A DNA stretch of 64,000 nt from Nymphaea colorata (taxonomy: Eukaryota > Streptophyta > Magnoliopsida > Nymphaeales > Nymphaeaceae), in NCBI RefSeq assembly GCF_008831285.2, contig NC_045144.1, positions 18,925,716 to 18,989,715 of the forward strand, read 5' to 3'. A model generated the notes under the pieces. The model searched no databases, had not been told where the DNA came from, and worked only from the letters and a program-made list of their open reading frames with translations. Of the stretch, positions 1-11,399 are shown piece by piece. Every line of letters starts with the position of its first letter. Position 1 is the stretch's first letter. The position numbers and the translations under genes were made by a program.

Positions 1-106
1 ATCCCATTCCACCAGAAAGCCAATGCCCTAGTCACTGCACTTCCGTACTTCCCATTCAGATACATACCCTAGTGAGAGAGAGATAAAGAGAGAGAGAGAG
101 AGATAC

Positions 107-299
107 GTTACAGATGAACTCGAAGAAGTATGGTTTCACGAGACGCTTTCCTGCATAGATTAGTGAATATCATATGAGAGAGACAGAGTGGGTGAGTGAG
201 AGAGAGAGTGAAATGGGTGCCTTGCTTACCGTCCTTGAATACGTAGTCCTCGCGCTTGGGAGGGTTCAGAGGCGTCTCCCATACAATCCCTTCCATCAT
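107..299 (-). CDS. RNA pseudouridine synthase 7, first two coding exons (partial)
   Basis: Minus-strand start of a nuclear gene running off the left edge. Exon 1 is 230-299, starting at the ATG at 299-297, with a second in-frame ATG directly after it. The donor is GTAAGC, the intron 151-229 is CT-rich, and a TGCAG acceptor leads into exon 2 at 107-150, which ends at a GTATCT donor in phase 0. The spliced peptide starts MMEGIVWETPLNPPKREDYV and continues through F-K-D-G-K to KPYFFEFICN. I recognise this as the N-terminus of the plant RNA pseudouridine synthase 7 family (Arabidopsis At5g51140 type, RluA-like), which isomerises uridine to pseudouridine in RNA. The catalytic domain with its Asp lies outside the window. 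Bases 1-106 look like intron: no continuation of the family sequence is seen there. The family call rests on remembered sequence. Confidence 0.8.
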
Positions 300-620
300 C
301 TCTCTCTCTCTCTCTCCTGGTCGTCCCCCCCTTCTCTCTCCGCGATGATGGACAGATGGAAGAAGGCGGGAAGCAAGTTCCAGGTCGCTCCCGACTAGCG
401 GGTAATTCGTTTTCCCAGTCCTCTCCGCTCGCACTCCAGATTCCCTCCCTCGCCCCTTTTGTTCAACGAAGATGGGTGAGTGGCGGGACTCGATTTCCCA
501 TCTCAAACATGGAAATCCCTGCTTTGCTGCTTTTCCCTCAAACGGCTAAAACCGGTTTCCCCTCGCCCTGGGAAAGCCGACACCTTCCAAGTCCCATACG
601 ATCGATCCCACCTACGAATG
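300..620. promoter_or_regulatory. Upstream flank of the pseudouridine synthase gene
   Basis: This is GC-richer than the sequence to its right, with CT-rich stretches (301-316 and around 330-345). It probably contains the 5' UTR and promoter of the minus-strand pseudouridine synthase gene. No TATA box was recognised, and the short ORFs here look like chance frames in UTR/promoter DNA. Confidence 0.4.
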
Positions 621-990
621 ATCTGAATCATATCAAATATATCTTTATTCATATCCATTTTTCCGATATTCACATTTGAATTCGGATTTGAGTCTGAATA
701 AGGAAAATTCATATCCTAATCTGAATCCAAAATTTAATTTTACGATTCGAATCCGAATTTTGAACCAGATTTTGCCAATTTTTAAAATTTAATAGCATTA
801 GATAAAGGATATTTATTTAAAAATGAATCTGATCTGAATCCGAATATGATAGGATGTCATTTATTAAATCTGAATCCTATTCAATTTCTTAATCCGATAT
901 TTAATTTTTTTTTCATATCCGATTTTTTCGGATCTGATCGATCAGATATCCGATTCCAATCAGATATATTGACATCCCTAAATTTCCACC
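620..990 (-). repeat. Dispersed AT-rich repeat with TCCGAAT/ATCGGAT words
   Basis: This stretch repeats the words ATCCGAAT, GAATCTGAT and GATATCCGAT. Read on the minus strand it begins near AGGGATGTCAATATAT at 970-990. Similar but diverged sequence occurs on the plus strand at 20,145-20,360 and in pieces at 51,570-51,660 and 52,010-52,110. The spread suggests a decayed non-autonomous transposon family. I could not fix the ends or a target-site duplication. Confidence 0.5.
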
Positions 991-1908
991 CAGCCATATG
1001 AAAGCATAGATCAAACTAGTGATGTCGGACTGGGTTTAAGAGGTCCAAACAGCTCAGGGTTTAAACCTACCTTGGAATTTAGATGGGAAGTCCGACATCT
1101 ATCAATTGAAGTACAACACATTGATTATATACTAATTCATAAAAATAATGTGTATAGGAAATCGAGCTTTCACGAGCTTGCTAACCTGACGTTATGCCCC
1201 TCAAAGCTAAACTAGTCCATATGTGAGGTTCCGCCAATCTAACTTACCCAAACTCTATCTCAGGTGGAGTTTGACTCTAATATGAAATTCTTAAAAACTG
1301 GATCTGGATCAGAATCTAGATCTAGATCTTATATGAGGTTCAGTTGCTCACTTTTGTGATACCAATTGTTTGTCGCTTTTTTTGTGATATGAAACCGTGT
1401 TGGGATAGTTTCAATTTTTGCTAAAAATTACTTATAATGCTTAAAACTATTGAATTGAAAATATATATGTATGTAAATTGAGTTTTATAAAATGGGTTTA
1501 TTTAACTGTTTTAGATCTACCCACCCTAAAATTTGATTTACACATTCACTTTTTTTTTTTTAGTTTTAATCATGAACACAATTCGTCGATAAAAGTAGTT
1601 TTGGCTTGCCATAAAAGTTCCACGGTATTTAAGTATCTCAATTGAACAATCTCTCTTTTTCTCTGGAAGCTAGTAAATACTAAATAATTATATTTTAGAC
1701 GGGTAAAGAATAAATTCAACTCTTGATATTTTTAGATCGACGTTTGAGACGATAAATAAAAATAAAAAGGTAGAAACCAATATCAAATGTGAAAAATGCA
1801 TAATAAACTTTTTCTATGTTTTCTCTCAATCATCTACCTAAAAAGAAACAAATCAAAACAGATATTGTTTTTTATCCACCGAGCATTCAAGTGTATTACA
1901 TCTAATAG
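991..1908. other. Intergenic, no feature recognised
   Basis: AT-rich intergenic DNA. Around 1,160-1,260 there is a short stretch ending in a CTTACCCAAAC-type word, like the SINE tails described near 48.8 and 54.9 kb, but no tRNA-like box pair was seen. No gene was found. Confidence 0.4.

Positions 1909-1946
<38 letters not shown>
1909..1946. repeat. (TTA)n microsatellite
   Basis: About twelve uninterrupted TTA/ATT units. The poly-leucine frame across it is an artefact of the repeat. Confidence 0.95.
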
Positions 1947-1949
<3 letters not shown>

Positions 1950-2177
1950 AAGTTACCTCTCTCACTGACAGGGTCATTTAATTTATGGACGGTTGAAAGA
2001 CAAACAAACAGGAAAATGTATGAATTAAAGACAAACAAAAAGAAAAAGAAAAATGTACGAATTAATACTGAACAATAAAAATGTTCATCATCTTTTCATT
2101 ATTGATTTTTCTACAACCATCAATGACGATAGATCAAAACAACTCTCATGAGTCAATTTTGGATAACCAAAGCTACC

Positions 2178-2178
<1 letters not shown>

Positions 2179-2210
<32 letters not shown>
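2179..2210. repeat. (AT)n microsatellite
   Basis: Sixteen AT units in an otherwise ordinary AT-rich intergenic stretch. Confidence 0.95.
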
Positions 2211-2212
<2 letters not shown>

Positions 2213-2763
2213 AACCGGGGCTAGGCTGAATTAAGCAAACATAGTAAATGTTTCAAGAATCTATCTCATGTATAGTAAGTGTTCCAATAATCTATCTCAT
2301 GCATCAGGTAGATAAAGATCAGATCAAATCCTTTTATTTCTCAAAAACTCAAAAACTGAAGTATTGACATTGGATTAGAATTCACATTCAATTGCAAAAT
2401 TTTGCATGTCAAATCCAAATTTGATTCACATGATACATATGAACACATCTGAAATATAATTTTCGTCGAATTTAGTGCAGCTGAAAGGAAAAGGTAAAAT
2501 TTCCACACCATATCTTAAGTGCCCCCAGGTTCAATGGAGCTATTCATGTGCCAGAATATGTTTAATTAAATATTGAGGTCTTAACCGCATCCAAAAGGGT
2601 ATTATCCTGCAAGTTGCACCTTGATCACCTCTTTGTCATAATATATATAAAGCCCATTGACATTTTTTTAACGAGTTGACCAATCATAGGGAATGTGTTT
2701 GGTTCTAAGAAACAGCAAATCACGTCATTCCAATCGATGTTAGGTGCCCTGTTAACGAGGCAT

Positions 2764-2880
<117 letters not shown>

Positions 2881-2893
2881 TTCTGTAATTGTG

Positions 2894-3043
2894 ATGGTTA
2901 TTTGTTTGTTATATATTGTTAAAAGCCGTCGTTAAAGATGTATTTGCAGCGGGCTGTTGCTTGCTTATGATTTTTAGCAATGAAATACACATTTTGCAAC
3001 AGTTTTTAATGACATAACATAACAAAATAACCATTCAACCATA
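2894..3043. mobile_element. MITE copy 1 with long inverted ends
   Basis: An element of about 150 bases whose left end (TGGTTATTTG, later TTAAAAGCCGTCGTTAAAG) is matched in reverse complement by its right end (TGGTTATTTTGTTATG, later TTAAAAACTGTTG). It is flanked by (CT)n(AT)n on the left and (AT)n on the right. Insertion inside AT microsatellites resembles the rice Micron MITEs, which sit in (TA)n tracts; assigning it to that family is inference. Confidence 0.6.
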
Positions 3044-3143
3044 AAGGTAGCTAGCTATATATATATGTATATATACTTTAGTTTTTTATACTCACTTGAT
3101 GAATGGTTAAAAGAAAAAGATGATGGTTCAAATGAACTACCCT

Positions 3144-3176
<33 letters not shown>

Positions 3177-3200
3177 GGAGAGAGAGAGAGAGAAAGAGAG
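3144..3200. repeat. (AT)n and (GA)n microsatellite between MITE copies
   Basis: An AT run is followed by a short GA run with one AAAG interruption. It corresponds to the microsatellite left of MITE copy 1 and belongs to the 313-bp duplicated unit. Confidence 0.85.
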
Positions 3201-3205
3201 ACTTC

Positions 3206-3356
3206 TATGGTTATTTTTTTGTTATATATTGTTAAAAACTGTTGTTAAAGATGCATTTGCAGCGGGCTGTTGCTTGCTTATGATTTTTAGCAACGAAATA
3301 CACATTTTGCAACAGTTTTTAATGACATAACATAACAAAATAACCATTCAACCATA
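3206..3356. mobile_element. MITE copy 2 (tandem duplicate of copy 1)
   Basis: Near-identical to 2,894-3,043 with an offset of 313 bases. Its terminal inverted repeats match each other better than those of copy 1: TTAAAAACTGTTG occurs at both ends in opposite orientation, followed by matching A/T-rich words and a GCATTTGCAGC / GTATTTCGTTGC pair. No coding capacity. Confidence 0.65.
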
Positions 3357-3367
3357 AAGGTAGTCAG

Positions 3368-3478
<111 letters not shown>

Positions 3479-3828
3479 CTTTCCTTGAATGGAGGGCTGG
3501 AAACGTGTTAGCATCAAAATGAGCTTTAATGAAATTAGTTCTGATAAACAAACATTAGATTTTCGTGTGAAAGCACGGCTCATGATCTGGTACCACTAAC
3601 TTGCAGATCATCCTCAGCGTGGAGTTGTTGGCCGGACTGCACCGTGGACCTTTGAACATTCCCATTTCCAATGAGTCGACATGCTAGTTGGTGAGCTTCG
3701 ATTATAAGAAATGGACACGGCACCCAATAATTCGATGGTCTCAAACACGGTTCTTGCTGTCTCGTTATTAACTAATCCGTCGCTAAATTAAGAACTGGGA
3801 AAGTGAGCATGAGTTAATATTCTTGGAG

Positions 3829-4221
3829 CTATGTTCTTGTCATCAGGTGGAACTTGATGTACATTGAGAATTCCGGGGCTTCGCCGCTAGGCACAACTTT
3901 GGCTAACCGGTTGACTTTTAGGGGGTGTTTGATAGCCTCAGATTTGAAATCTTTAGGACTCGAGAACCGTGGACTTAGCATCCGACCCTTCCTCGTCCGA
4001 TCTTGAATCCGACTTTTTCTCAATGCAAATAAGTAAAACAAGGATATTAAGTGTGGATCTGAGATAGGATCATCAGCTAATGATATTTTGGTTTGACCTT
4101 TATTGGATTTGGAAAATTTTGCGAGGCGAATTCCATAATTTATTTGGGTTTGTTTGTTGATCAACAATTTTTCAAGAGAGATTTGTGGGATCAATGTTTC
4201 AACAAATTGCTTCCTAATCAA
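3829..4221 (-). other. Unrecognised 130-codon open frame, probably repeat-derived
   Basis: An open frame of 130 codons on the minus strand with no domain I recognise. It spans a block starting with a GGGGGTGTTTGATAGC word on the plus strand (about 3,920), of the kind that borders MITE-like insertions, including similar words at 51,660 and 46,270. Codon composition is unremarkable and no splice partners were seen. More likely transposon debris than a gene. Confidence 0.25.
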
Positions 4222-4419
4222 ATTAATTTTAGCTCTGGCAAACTATGAATTAACAAATAAATTTTACTAAATCTATAGTTTTTTTATTTGATTCCATAAC
4301 TCCAGATAATTTGAAGACCCTTGAACATAGTCCCATATTAACTGAAGGAACTCATTTTGTTACAACCATGCAATCATACGAAAAGATACAACAAATAATA
4401 AGCCGTCAAATTTGTCATT

Positions 4420-4610
4420 GTTATCAACATCGGTGCGTATCGGCCAAACGTATCGGTCTCTCAACTGCATCAGGTTGAGGTACATGCCAATCTGGAATCA
4501 GTAAAATTGGTTTACATAAAAGGCAAATTGGTCTGTATCGACCGAATCGAATTCGTATCGGCATGTTCGCACCGGTACGCCTTTCACTGAATCGTTTGAC
4601 GGCGTGCTAA
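4420..4610. repeat. GTATCGG-rich dispersed repeat
   Basis: CGTATCGG/CCGATACG words occur at both ends in opposite orientation (about 4,435-4,465 and 4,535-4,580) with an AT-richer core. Related words occur at 19,830-19,870 and 20,990-21,080. It looks like a decayed non-autonomous DNA transposon; ends not resolved. Confidence 0.4.
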
Positions 4611-4621
4611 AAGAATTCCGT

Positions 4622-5760
4622 CGTTAAAGGTCTGAGGGACCGCTTCGCTTATCTTTATTGGTGTTCCCGTTTTCCGCCACTAAAGGTTGGTTTTTCCCCT
4701 TTTTCCAACATGTTGGATCAGATCCAGTGTTTAGATGATCCAAATCCTAAACGTTCTTACTTGGACCAAGTTAACAGCTTGCCCAACTAAAGCGTCCAAG
4801 TTGTAACCAAAACTGTTTTTGGATCTTGGACATAAACCCGTTTGTACCAAATCTGATGGTCCTCCCTAGAAAGGCCAGAACTTTCCAATGTTCATATGTC
4901 AAAATCATTCAAAAAAACCGGTCCGGACCTAGAATTTGAAAACCACTCGGATACGGATCTGGTCAGGGTCAAACCTAACCCGGTCCAATATTCATATGTC
5001 AAATCTTACTGGTCAAAGACGGGCAGCCGACGGTTGGACTTCGATCCAGATCTGACCAAATGTGTCCTGGATCAAATCGGTCAAAGTTCACTGTATTTGG
5101 ATCTGTAAACCAGATCCCCGCTACAAAAGGCACATTTTGGATTTATAAAAGTGATTGGTAAGTAATTGATTGTCTTGGTTTTATTTATTTATTTTTGAAT
5201 TAAAACCATAGAGTTGAATACTTTGGTATTTTTATTTGATGAACTGGATAACAATTTAGTGATTTGAAAAAATGTTATTGTACATAATATTTTATTAAAC
5301 TTGCTTGCACATCTCATCATTAATCTATTTAACTTTTTCAAAAGGACTCAGTCAAACTTCTATTTTAAGCAAAAAAAAAAAGAGAGAAGAATTCAAACCG
5401 GCCCTTGCAGGAAGAATAGCATGAAAAATTCAATTTATAAATGTCAGAATTGAAGCTCGATTCAAAATGTCTCACTTATAAAGAAATTCAGGGAAATATT
5501 TTTTTTTTCAATTTTTTTTTCCACAAAGATTGGGTCAGCAACCGTCACAGATTCAGATTTGGATCATGACGTTGAGACCCAAGTCCCTTGCACTAACCAC
5601 AAAAAAAAAAAATAAAATAAAAAAGAAAAGGAGACCGTTTTACGGCACACAAGGTGCGACCTGAAATAAAATAAAGAATTATTTGTATATATATTTTTTT
5701 AATTTTGTCTATCACTAGTTAGTGTTGGTAACACGAATAAATTTATTAATTAGTTATAAA
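4622..5760. other. Intergenic, no gene recognised
   Basis: Mixed AT-rich sequence with short A and T runs. The 70-codon plus-strand frame at 4,896-5,108 is rich in GGTCxGAxC words and looks like repeat sequence. No gene or promoter signal was recognised until the CT-rich tract near 5,820. Confidence 0.4.
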
Positions 5761-5868
5761 TAAATTTCTAGAGCACAGGGAGGTCTGCCTTTCGTCCTCA
5801 AAATCCCCAACGTCTTCTCGCTCTATTCTTTCTCTTTCTTTCTCTCTCTCTTCCTCTTTCTCTCTCTA

Positions 5869-5877
5869 AAACCCTAA
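5869..5877 (+). promoter_or_regulatory. Telo-box AAACCCTAA upstream of MUB
   Basis: AAACCCTAA directly follows a CT-rich tract (about 5,820-5,865). Telo-boxes near the transcription start are typical of plant housekeeping and growth-related genes. It lies 191 bases before the MUB start codon. Function here is inferred from position only. Confidence 0.5.
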
Positions 5878-5883
5878 ATTTCG

Positions 5884-5913
5884 ATGGGTCAGGTTCTTGG
5901 GGAACCTCAATAA
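5884..5913 (+). other. Short upstream ORF in the MUB leader
   Basis: An ATG at 5,884 opens a nine-residue frame (MGQVLGEPQ) closed by TAA, ending 154 bases before the MUB start. A possible donor (GAAG followed by GTAGTC, near 5,921) could begin a 5' UTR intron. If both lie in the mature leader, the uORF could lower translation of the main frame. Confidence 0.35.
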
Positions 5914-6067
5914 CGTTGAAGGTAGTCACCTTCTTCCTGTATGGCTTGAAGTTTCTTGCTGTTTCGGAGCATCTTCATATATTTTTCTGTTTTTTTGGGG
6001 CTTTTATTGGTCGGAGATTTAATTTTTTGGGGCGATTGAAGGAGAGGGGAAGGAGGGGAACGACTCA

Positions 6068-7096
6068 ATGCCGGAGGAGGATCTGTTGGAGCTGAAATTC
6101 CGGCTCTACGATGGCTCAGACATCGGCCCTTTCCGGTACGCTCCGTCTTCGACAGTGGCGATGCTCAAGGAGAGGATTGTTGCGGAGTGGCCTCGAGGTT
6201 GTGATCCCGAATTCGCTTGGTTGATTTGTTTTAATTTTTTGGGTTTTCTTGGTGGAGGGGTGAGGATGACTGGAACGTGGTGGAACTTCGTACCTGAGTT
6301 CGTCAATCTCCGTAGTTGTTGGTTTCTTTGTGCATCAATGATCGTGGTGAATAAGATATATTCTGAATCTTGATTGTTTAAGTCTTACTCAATTTGGTGG
6401 CGATCTTTTGAGAAAATCAGCACTTGGAATTGTCAAACATGCTGGGTTTTAATTATTGTTGGCTTTTTGCCTACTAAAAATATTGATGACAGCACGATTA
6501 TGGGCAATTTTTATGCGACCTCCCATCTTTACGTTTGCCTTTTATATCAATAGTTGGCCTCTTTGTTTCATAAATCCAATTGCCAGTTGCACCAGAGGTG
6601 TCTTATAACTGCTAATCTCCTCGTGGTTATTGCCCAGATATTCGTTAAGTTTCTCATTGTCTCTGACAGTATGTTCTTGGAAGGTTTGCAGTGATAAAGT
6701 CAAATTCTAAACACTAGTAGCGTCTTGATGTTACTCTGCGTAGTTTTATCATTTTCTTATTAAGCGTACTTTTCCTTAAAGAGCTATGGTCTGTTGCCAC
6801 CCAAAAGAGGGAACAGAGAGATCTGAAATGCTTCTGACGTTGAGATGTAACTTGGTTAACGTCGGAAGTTCTTGGACATGCCTAAGGAAAGTTCATTACA
6901 TTTATCCAGGAAAATGACCCATTTTGTGCCCAAAAAAAAGGGCGATTTTCTCATGGCACTAATCGAAAGACAGTCGTCTGGGGAATCAGAGCTGGATCTT
7001 TTAAGGGCCTTGTCAACTCCAAGCGATCGTTATTTTCTTTTCTGTTTTAGTGACTTTTTCCAAGCAACTCACCTACCGTTGTTGTTATTATTATTA

Positions 7097-7128
<32 letters not shown>

Positions 7129-9722
7129 TTTGTGGGGGTTGGGGGGTGGCGGGGCTATATTTTTCGATTCAATGTGCAATCCATGTCTCTTCTATTGAAA
7201 TGATAAGCATCCATTAGTTAATAAAAGAAATTACAAGACAAGCATCTTTCATTTGATTCTGGCTGATAAATGTAGCTCTAATACTCTCTCTCTTTCTCTC
7301 TCTCACACACACTTTTCGTTGTGACCAACATCTATAGAATTGCAAAAGAATATGAATGGTGATTGGATCTGATCAATTCTCTAAACTTGTGCTTTTTGTT
7401 GAAGGTATTCAAATCTATAGAATAGTATCTCTATCCTGGTGTTTATCTTTCATATCCATCATCTTTGATGTGTGACCTACTTAAACCTGAATTCCTCCAT
7501 CTTTTGAAAATATAAACGACCTACAGGCAATTGCGGTAGAGTTGGTGATTACACAAGTGACGGGATGCCATCTCATGAGTCGGTCTTACTTGTGGGAGAC
7601 TGGATGATTTCCTTGTTTTGGCTTCCTTCTTTTCTGAAAGCAAGGATTATATTTGAATCTTTGATGAAAAATGAATAACCATCTTCATTGAAGCCTCTTG
7701 CCTGCTCCCATACTAATGGTATGTGATGACCAATTGTGGAAATGGTGAACTAAAAGTTGTATCACCTGGAATATATGGCTATTCACTTGGATTGAATCCA
7801 ATCAGGAGGTTGGGCAAGTCCAACTACTGAAATTGTGTTCCCTAGAAACTGAATGGGTGTACTTTTTAGGTGTGTGAGCATGTGATTTGAGGATGATGTG
7901 CACAAGCTAGCAGTAGCAATTCACTTTAAGTTTCTTGTGGCATTTGCAGCAGATGAGAGCATTTTGATATGTTACAGTTCTTTACTTTAAGAACATGATT
8001 GATAAGAAAGTAACTGAGCATTTACGTTGATAGAAGTTGAACCTGGATATTTTTTTCAAGCTCCACACATACATTTTTCTGTAGGCTTCTACTTTAATGA
8101 AAACAGAAAATGTCATTGGGCATTTCTCACATGCATTTCTCCTGTAATTCAGATGGTGCTATGGTGATTAAGCATGTTATGTGATAGTGACAACAGCTAC
8201 AGAATAAGTTTCTTACATAAGACAAGGAAATATCTGTTGCAGGAATGTACTTTGGTGGAAGAGAACAAATATAACCAGTCATTGAATCATCTTTGTCCAG
8301 CAGCATATAAACAAACATGAACATAATTTAGTTAGGATAAATGTGAAGTTTGTTCCAACATCTTGTACAAAAAGCAAGTATTATATGTAGGTATCAGTGT
8401 TAATGGTGCACTTGCTTGCCCCTAGCTTGTAAATGTCTTCCGGTGCCATGGTGCCTTATAGGAGTTACCTATGGTTTTGTTTTCTACTTGTGAATCTAGT
8501 GCATCGTCTATTTATGTGGTTCACACCGACTATTCTTTTTCAGTTCAGTGGTTTAAGCTGACAAGTATCTCAAATATATTGATGTCCCTTGATGTATCTA
8601 AGTCCAACATCTTCTTCTTTAGGAAAATGAGGGTCGTGGTTAAACTTGTGAAATATTAACTTGTTCAGGCAGAAGTCTGCCATGTTTAACAAGACTTACA
8701 TGTGCTTGCAAGGTCCTCAAGTTATCTATTGTTATTCTTTTGTTTTGTCAGATAAAAAGATTATACCAAAGGCTGTTAGTGATATAAAGCTCATCAGTGC
8801 GGGGAAGATATTGGAGAACAGCAGGACGGTTGGCCAGACAAGAACTCCATTTGGTGATGTTCCTGGGGGGTCTATCACCATGCACGTTGTTGTGCAACCA
8901 TCTTTACCTAAGGCGAAAACAGGTGCTTCTCATGCCTTACCTCACAAACATCTTGTGTGGAATGATTGCTTCTCTTTGTTTCACATCGCAGACAATTTTA
9001 TATTTGGGCATATTTGTCTGAGTTTAAGTGCTGCTAATGAGCAATATGCCTGGACATTTCCATTTTTCTCCTGAAACGAACACACTTCAAAATTCATAAT
9101 TCATATCTTATTTAGATCTTATCTTTTATTTGTTGGTCTGAGCAACCTCTACCAATTGTTTTATCTTCAAACTGTCACATAGATAAGGTAGAGGTGTACC
9201 CTAGGGGAAGATGTCCTGCCTGGAAGAGTTAATGTAATCCCCGGAGCTCAGACATCAAACACTTGTTTACTGCTTATTGATATTTATCGATTTTTTACAA
9301 GTTCTTTTCGATGATTTTGTTATTTATTCAAGCAAACGTTATGAAGCTTTACCACAAAAAGGGACAGAAAACAAAGGAAAGGAACAGAAAATCTCTCATA
9401 CCATGGCTTTTCTAAGATTGATATGTTAGTTTATCGCTATTATTCTTGTCGTATTGTGGAATCAAGGACATTTTCTCTGAAGGTATTGGTAGGTTGAGCA
9501 AAATGAAATATCCTATATGGTTGGCTGTAGAATGATTTATCTAGACGTAGTTCAATGCTACTGAGGAGTCTTCCTCCTGTTACTTGTTCCGTTTCCTTGC
9601 TGTCTATTTGAAATGATAGTACACAAATTTTCTGCTGCTTATCTGACAACATTTTTTGTTTCCAAACAGAAAGGAAGGTTGAGGAATCGCCAAAGAGCAG
9701 ATGCTTGTGTACTATATTGTGA
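6068..9722 (+). CDS. Membrane-anchored ubiquitin-fold protein (MUB)
   Basis: Three coding exons: 6,068-6,197, 8,752-8,922 and 9,670-9,722, all junctions in phase 1, giving 117 aa, the usual MUB length. Exon 1 encodes the first half of the ubiquitin fold (ELKFRLYDGSDIGP, then VAMLKERIVAEWPR). Exon 2 encodes the second half (SDIKLISAGKILENSRTV, then GSITMHVVVQP). Exon 3 encodes a basic tail ending C112-L-C114-T-I-L. C114-TIL is a CaaX box ending in Leu, which favours geranylgeranylation, and C112 is the adjacent cysteine that is S-acylated in this family. MUBs sit on the plasma membrane and bind group VI ubiquitin-conjugating enzymes (UBC8 type). Unlike ubiquitin there is no C-terminal Gly-Gly. 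Intron 1 is 2,554 bases and intron 2 is 747. The first ATG after the CT-rich leader in this frame was taken as start. Confidence 0.93.
7079..7129. repeat. (TTA/TTG)n microsatellite in MUB intron 1
   Basis: TTG units grade into TTA units. It lies inside the first MUB intron, and the leucine-rich frame across it is an artefact. Confidence 0.9.
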
Positions 9723-10313
9723 GGTGGCAAGTTGTGTGACTGAAGTGGAACAGGATTGAATTTGAAGGATCTGAATCATCTGATAGTTGTGAAATATCTT
9801 CTCTTGGTTCTCCAGTCTGTCATTGTTGAAAGGTCAGGGTCAGGCAATCTGATGTTGCAGGGTGGTGTCATGAACACTAGATTTGGTGGGTGTGATAACT
9901 GTCATTCTGGCAACATTGTGAATGAATTCCCATATTCATGGTTTGTTCTCATCGGGAACAGGTTTACTGAAAAAGCTTCCCGGGTGCATTCTTTTTGCCA
10001 TCTTCTGACAAAATCCTCCTTCCTAATGCGTGTGTATTTGTGTGTGAGAGATACTCAGACTATTAATATTACGTTTTTTCACGTCTATAATGACACTACA
10101 ATATTCTATTGAAAGAAAAAGTTGCAACGAAAAATTGAACCTGGTCAGACTAGAGACGATGAAAAACCATCTGTCTATCACTCCATTGAAGAAAAAGAGC
10201 CAGTTGTATTTTATTGGTGTGCGTGTTTTGTTCATGAACTTCCATAATGGTAAGCCATCTTGTCCACTTGGCTTAGTGCTTGTTAGGTGACACGATGTGG
10301 ATATAGATATACT

Positions 10314-10320
<7 letters not shown>
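9723..10320 (+). other. MUB 3' UTR and downstream flank
   Basis: Sequence after the MUB stop codon, probably 3' UTR for at least part of its length. No single convincing poly(A) signal was identified, and the open frames here match nothing I recognise. It ends at a (GA)n tract. Confidence 0.4.

Positions 10321-10350
<30 letters not shown>
10321..10350. repeat. (GA)n microsatellite
   Basis: Fifteen GA units after an A run. Confidence 0.95.
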
Positions 10351-10352
<2 letters not shown>

Positions 10353-11230
10353 TGTGTTGTCATTGTCCTTCTGTGACTTTTTTTTGGCCTTTCATCGTCA
10401 AGCAATCATAAATGGACAAGCAAAGGCCATTCAATATCAGCCAGACTTCTGAATATTAAGGCATGGTGGCAATTGAAAAGTTAGTAAAGGCAAGGCAGAT
10501 GATGTCATTAGAACAAATGGGTAGGGCCCTTGGGCTTTCCGGTCAATTTATTGCTGCTGTTTAGCGGCAACATTCCTTGCCTATTAGATAATACTTGCTG
10601 AAGCTTCCCTTATTTAATGCAACTTATACTTTGTGAAATATAAAAGCAACCGATGCCAATCCCCCAAAAGTAAAGTTTGAGGTAGATTACAAAAATTTTC
10701 AGCTAAAACCTATACTTACAAAGAAACCCATTTTGAAAATTTACTTCATCCGCCTTCTTTTTTTTTTCTCTTCCTACAGTTCATCGTCTTCCAAAACTGT
10801 GAGAACTGAACTGGTGAGGAGAATTCTAGCACAAGAAACGTGCTAAAGCCATGGAGAAAGCTACCAGAACCAATAATGAGCTACTTGAAAACTGTATGTA
10901 TTAAATAAGGGACGTCGCCCAAAAATTTTTTTTTTAATAAGTTTCTAAACCATTTCATAATAGAAGTGAAAGAGCCGTGTGGGGTTCTGCATCCTAAATG
11001 TGAAGTGATGTAAAGCGGAGGTCAGAGTTCGTAGGCTGCAGACGAATCTACATTAGTAATGCCGGTAGCAAAATATCAAAGCTTCAAGCAAACGAAAGGA
11101 ATCTCTTTCTTCGGTTTTTAATTAATCTTTCACGATGTTGACTCATACAAGTTAATATTCCACCGTTTATAGCAGTCCAGTGACCGACCTGAATGATAGC
11201 CGAAACTTCTTTTTGCCCGTTGTTTTCAGG
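10351..11230. other. Intergenic, nothing recognised
   Basis: No gene, RNA or clear repeat seen. A T run near 10,760 and an A/T run near 10,925 are ordinary. Confidence 0.4.
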
Positions 11231-11234
11231 GTTT

Positions 11235-11395
11235 AGAGTTGTGTCGGTATTAGACTGTTTTTAGGGTTCAGAGTTGTGTCGGTATTAGACTGTAGACATT
11301 AGAGTTGTGTCGGTATCAAACTTGTCGGTATCAAACTGGAGTTGTGTCGGTATCAAGCGCCATCAAACTGGAGTTGTGTTGGTATCAAGCACTGA
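11235..11395 (+). repeat. Irregular minisatellite, core GAGTTGTGTCGGTAT
   Basis: Five copies of GAGTTGTGTCGGTAT (the last with one change) start near 11,236, 11,271, 11,302, 11,339 and 11,371, spaced 31-37 bases, plus a partial TTGTCGGTATCAAACT copy near 11,322. The first two units end TAGACTG, the later ones CAAACTG or CAAGC, so the array has two sub-types. Confidence 0.8.
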
Positions 11396-11399
11396 GATC

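Noticed and set aside
1..106. Third exon of the pseudouridine synthase
   Set aside because: An acceptor-like CACTAG is present, but the following codons do not match the expected continuation of the family, so this is treated as intron.
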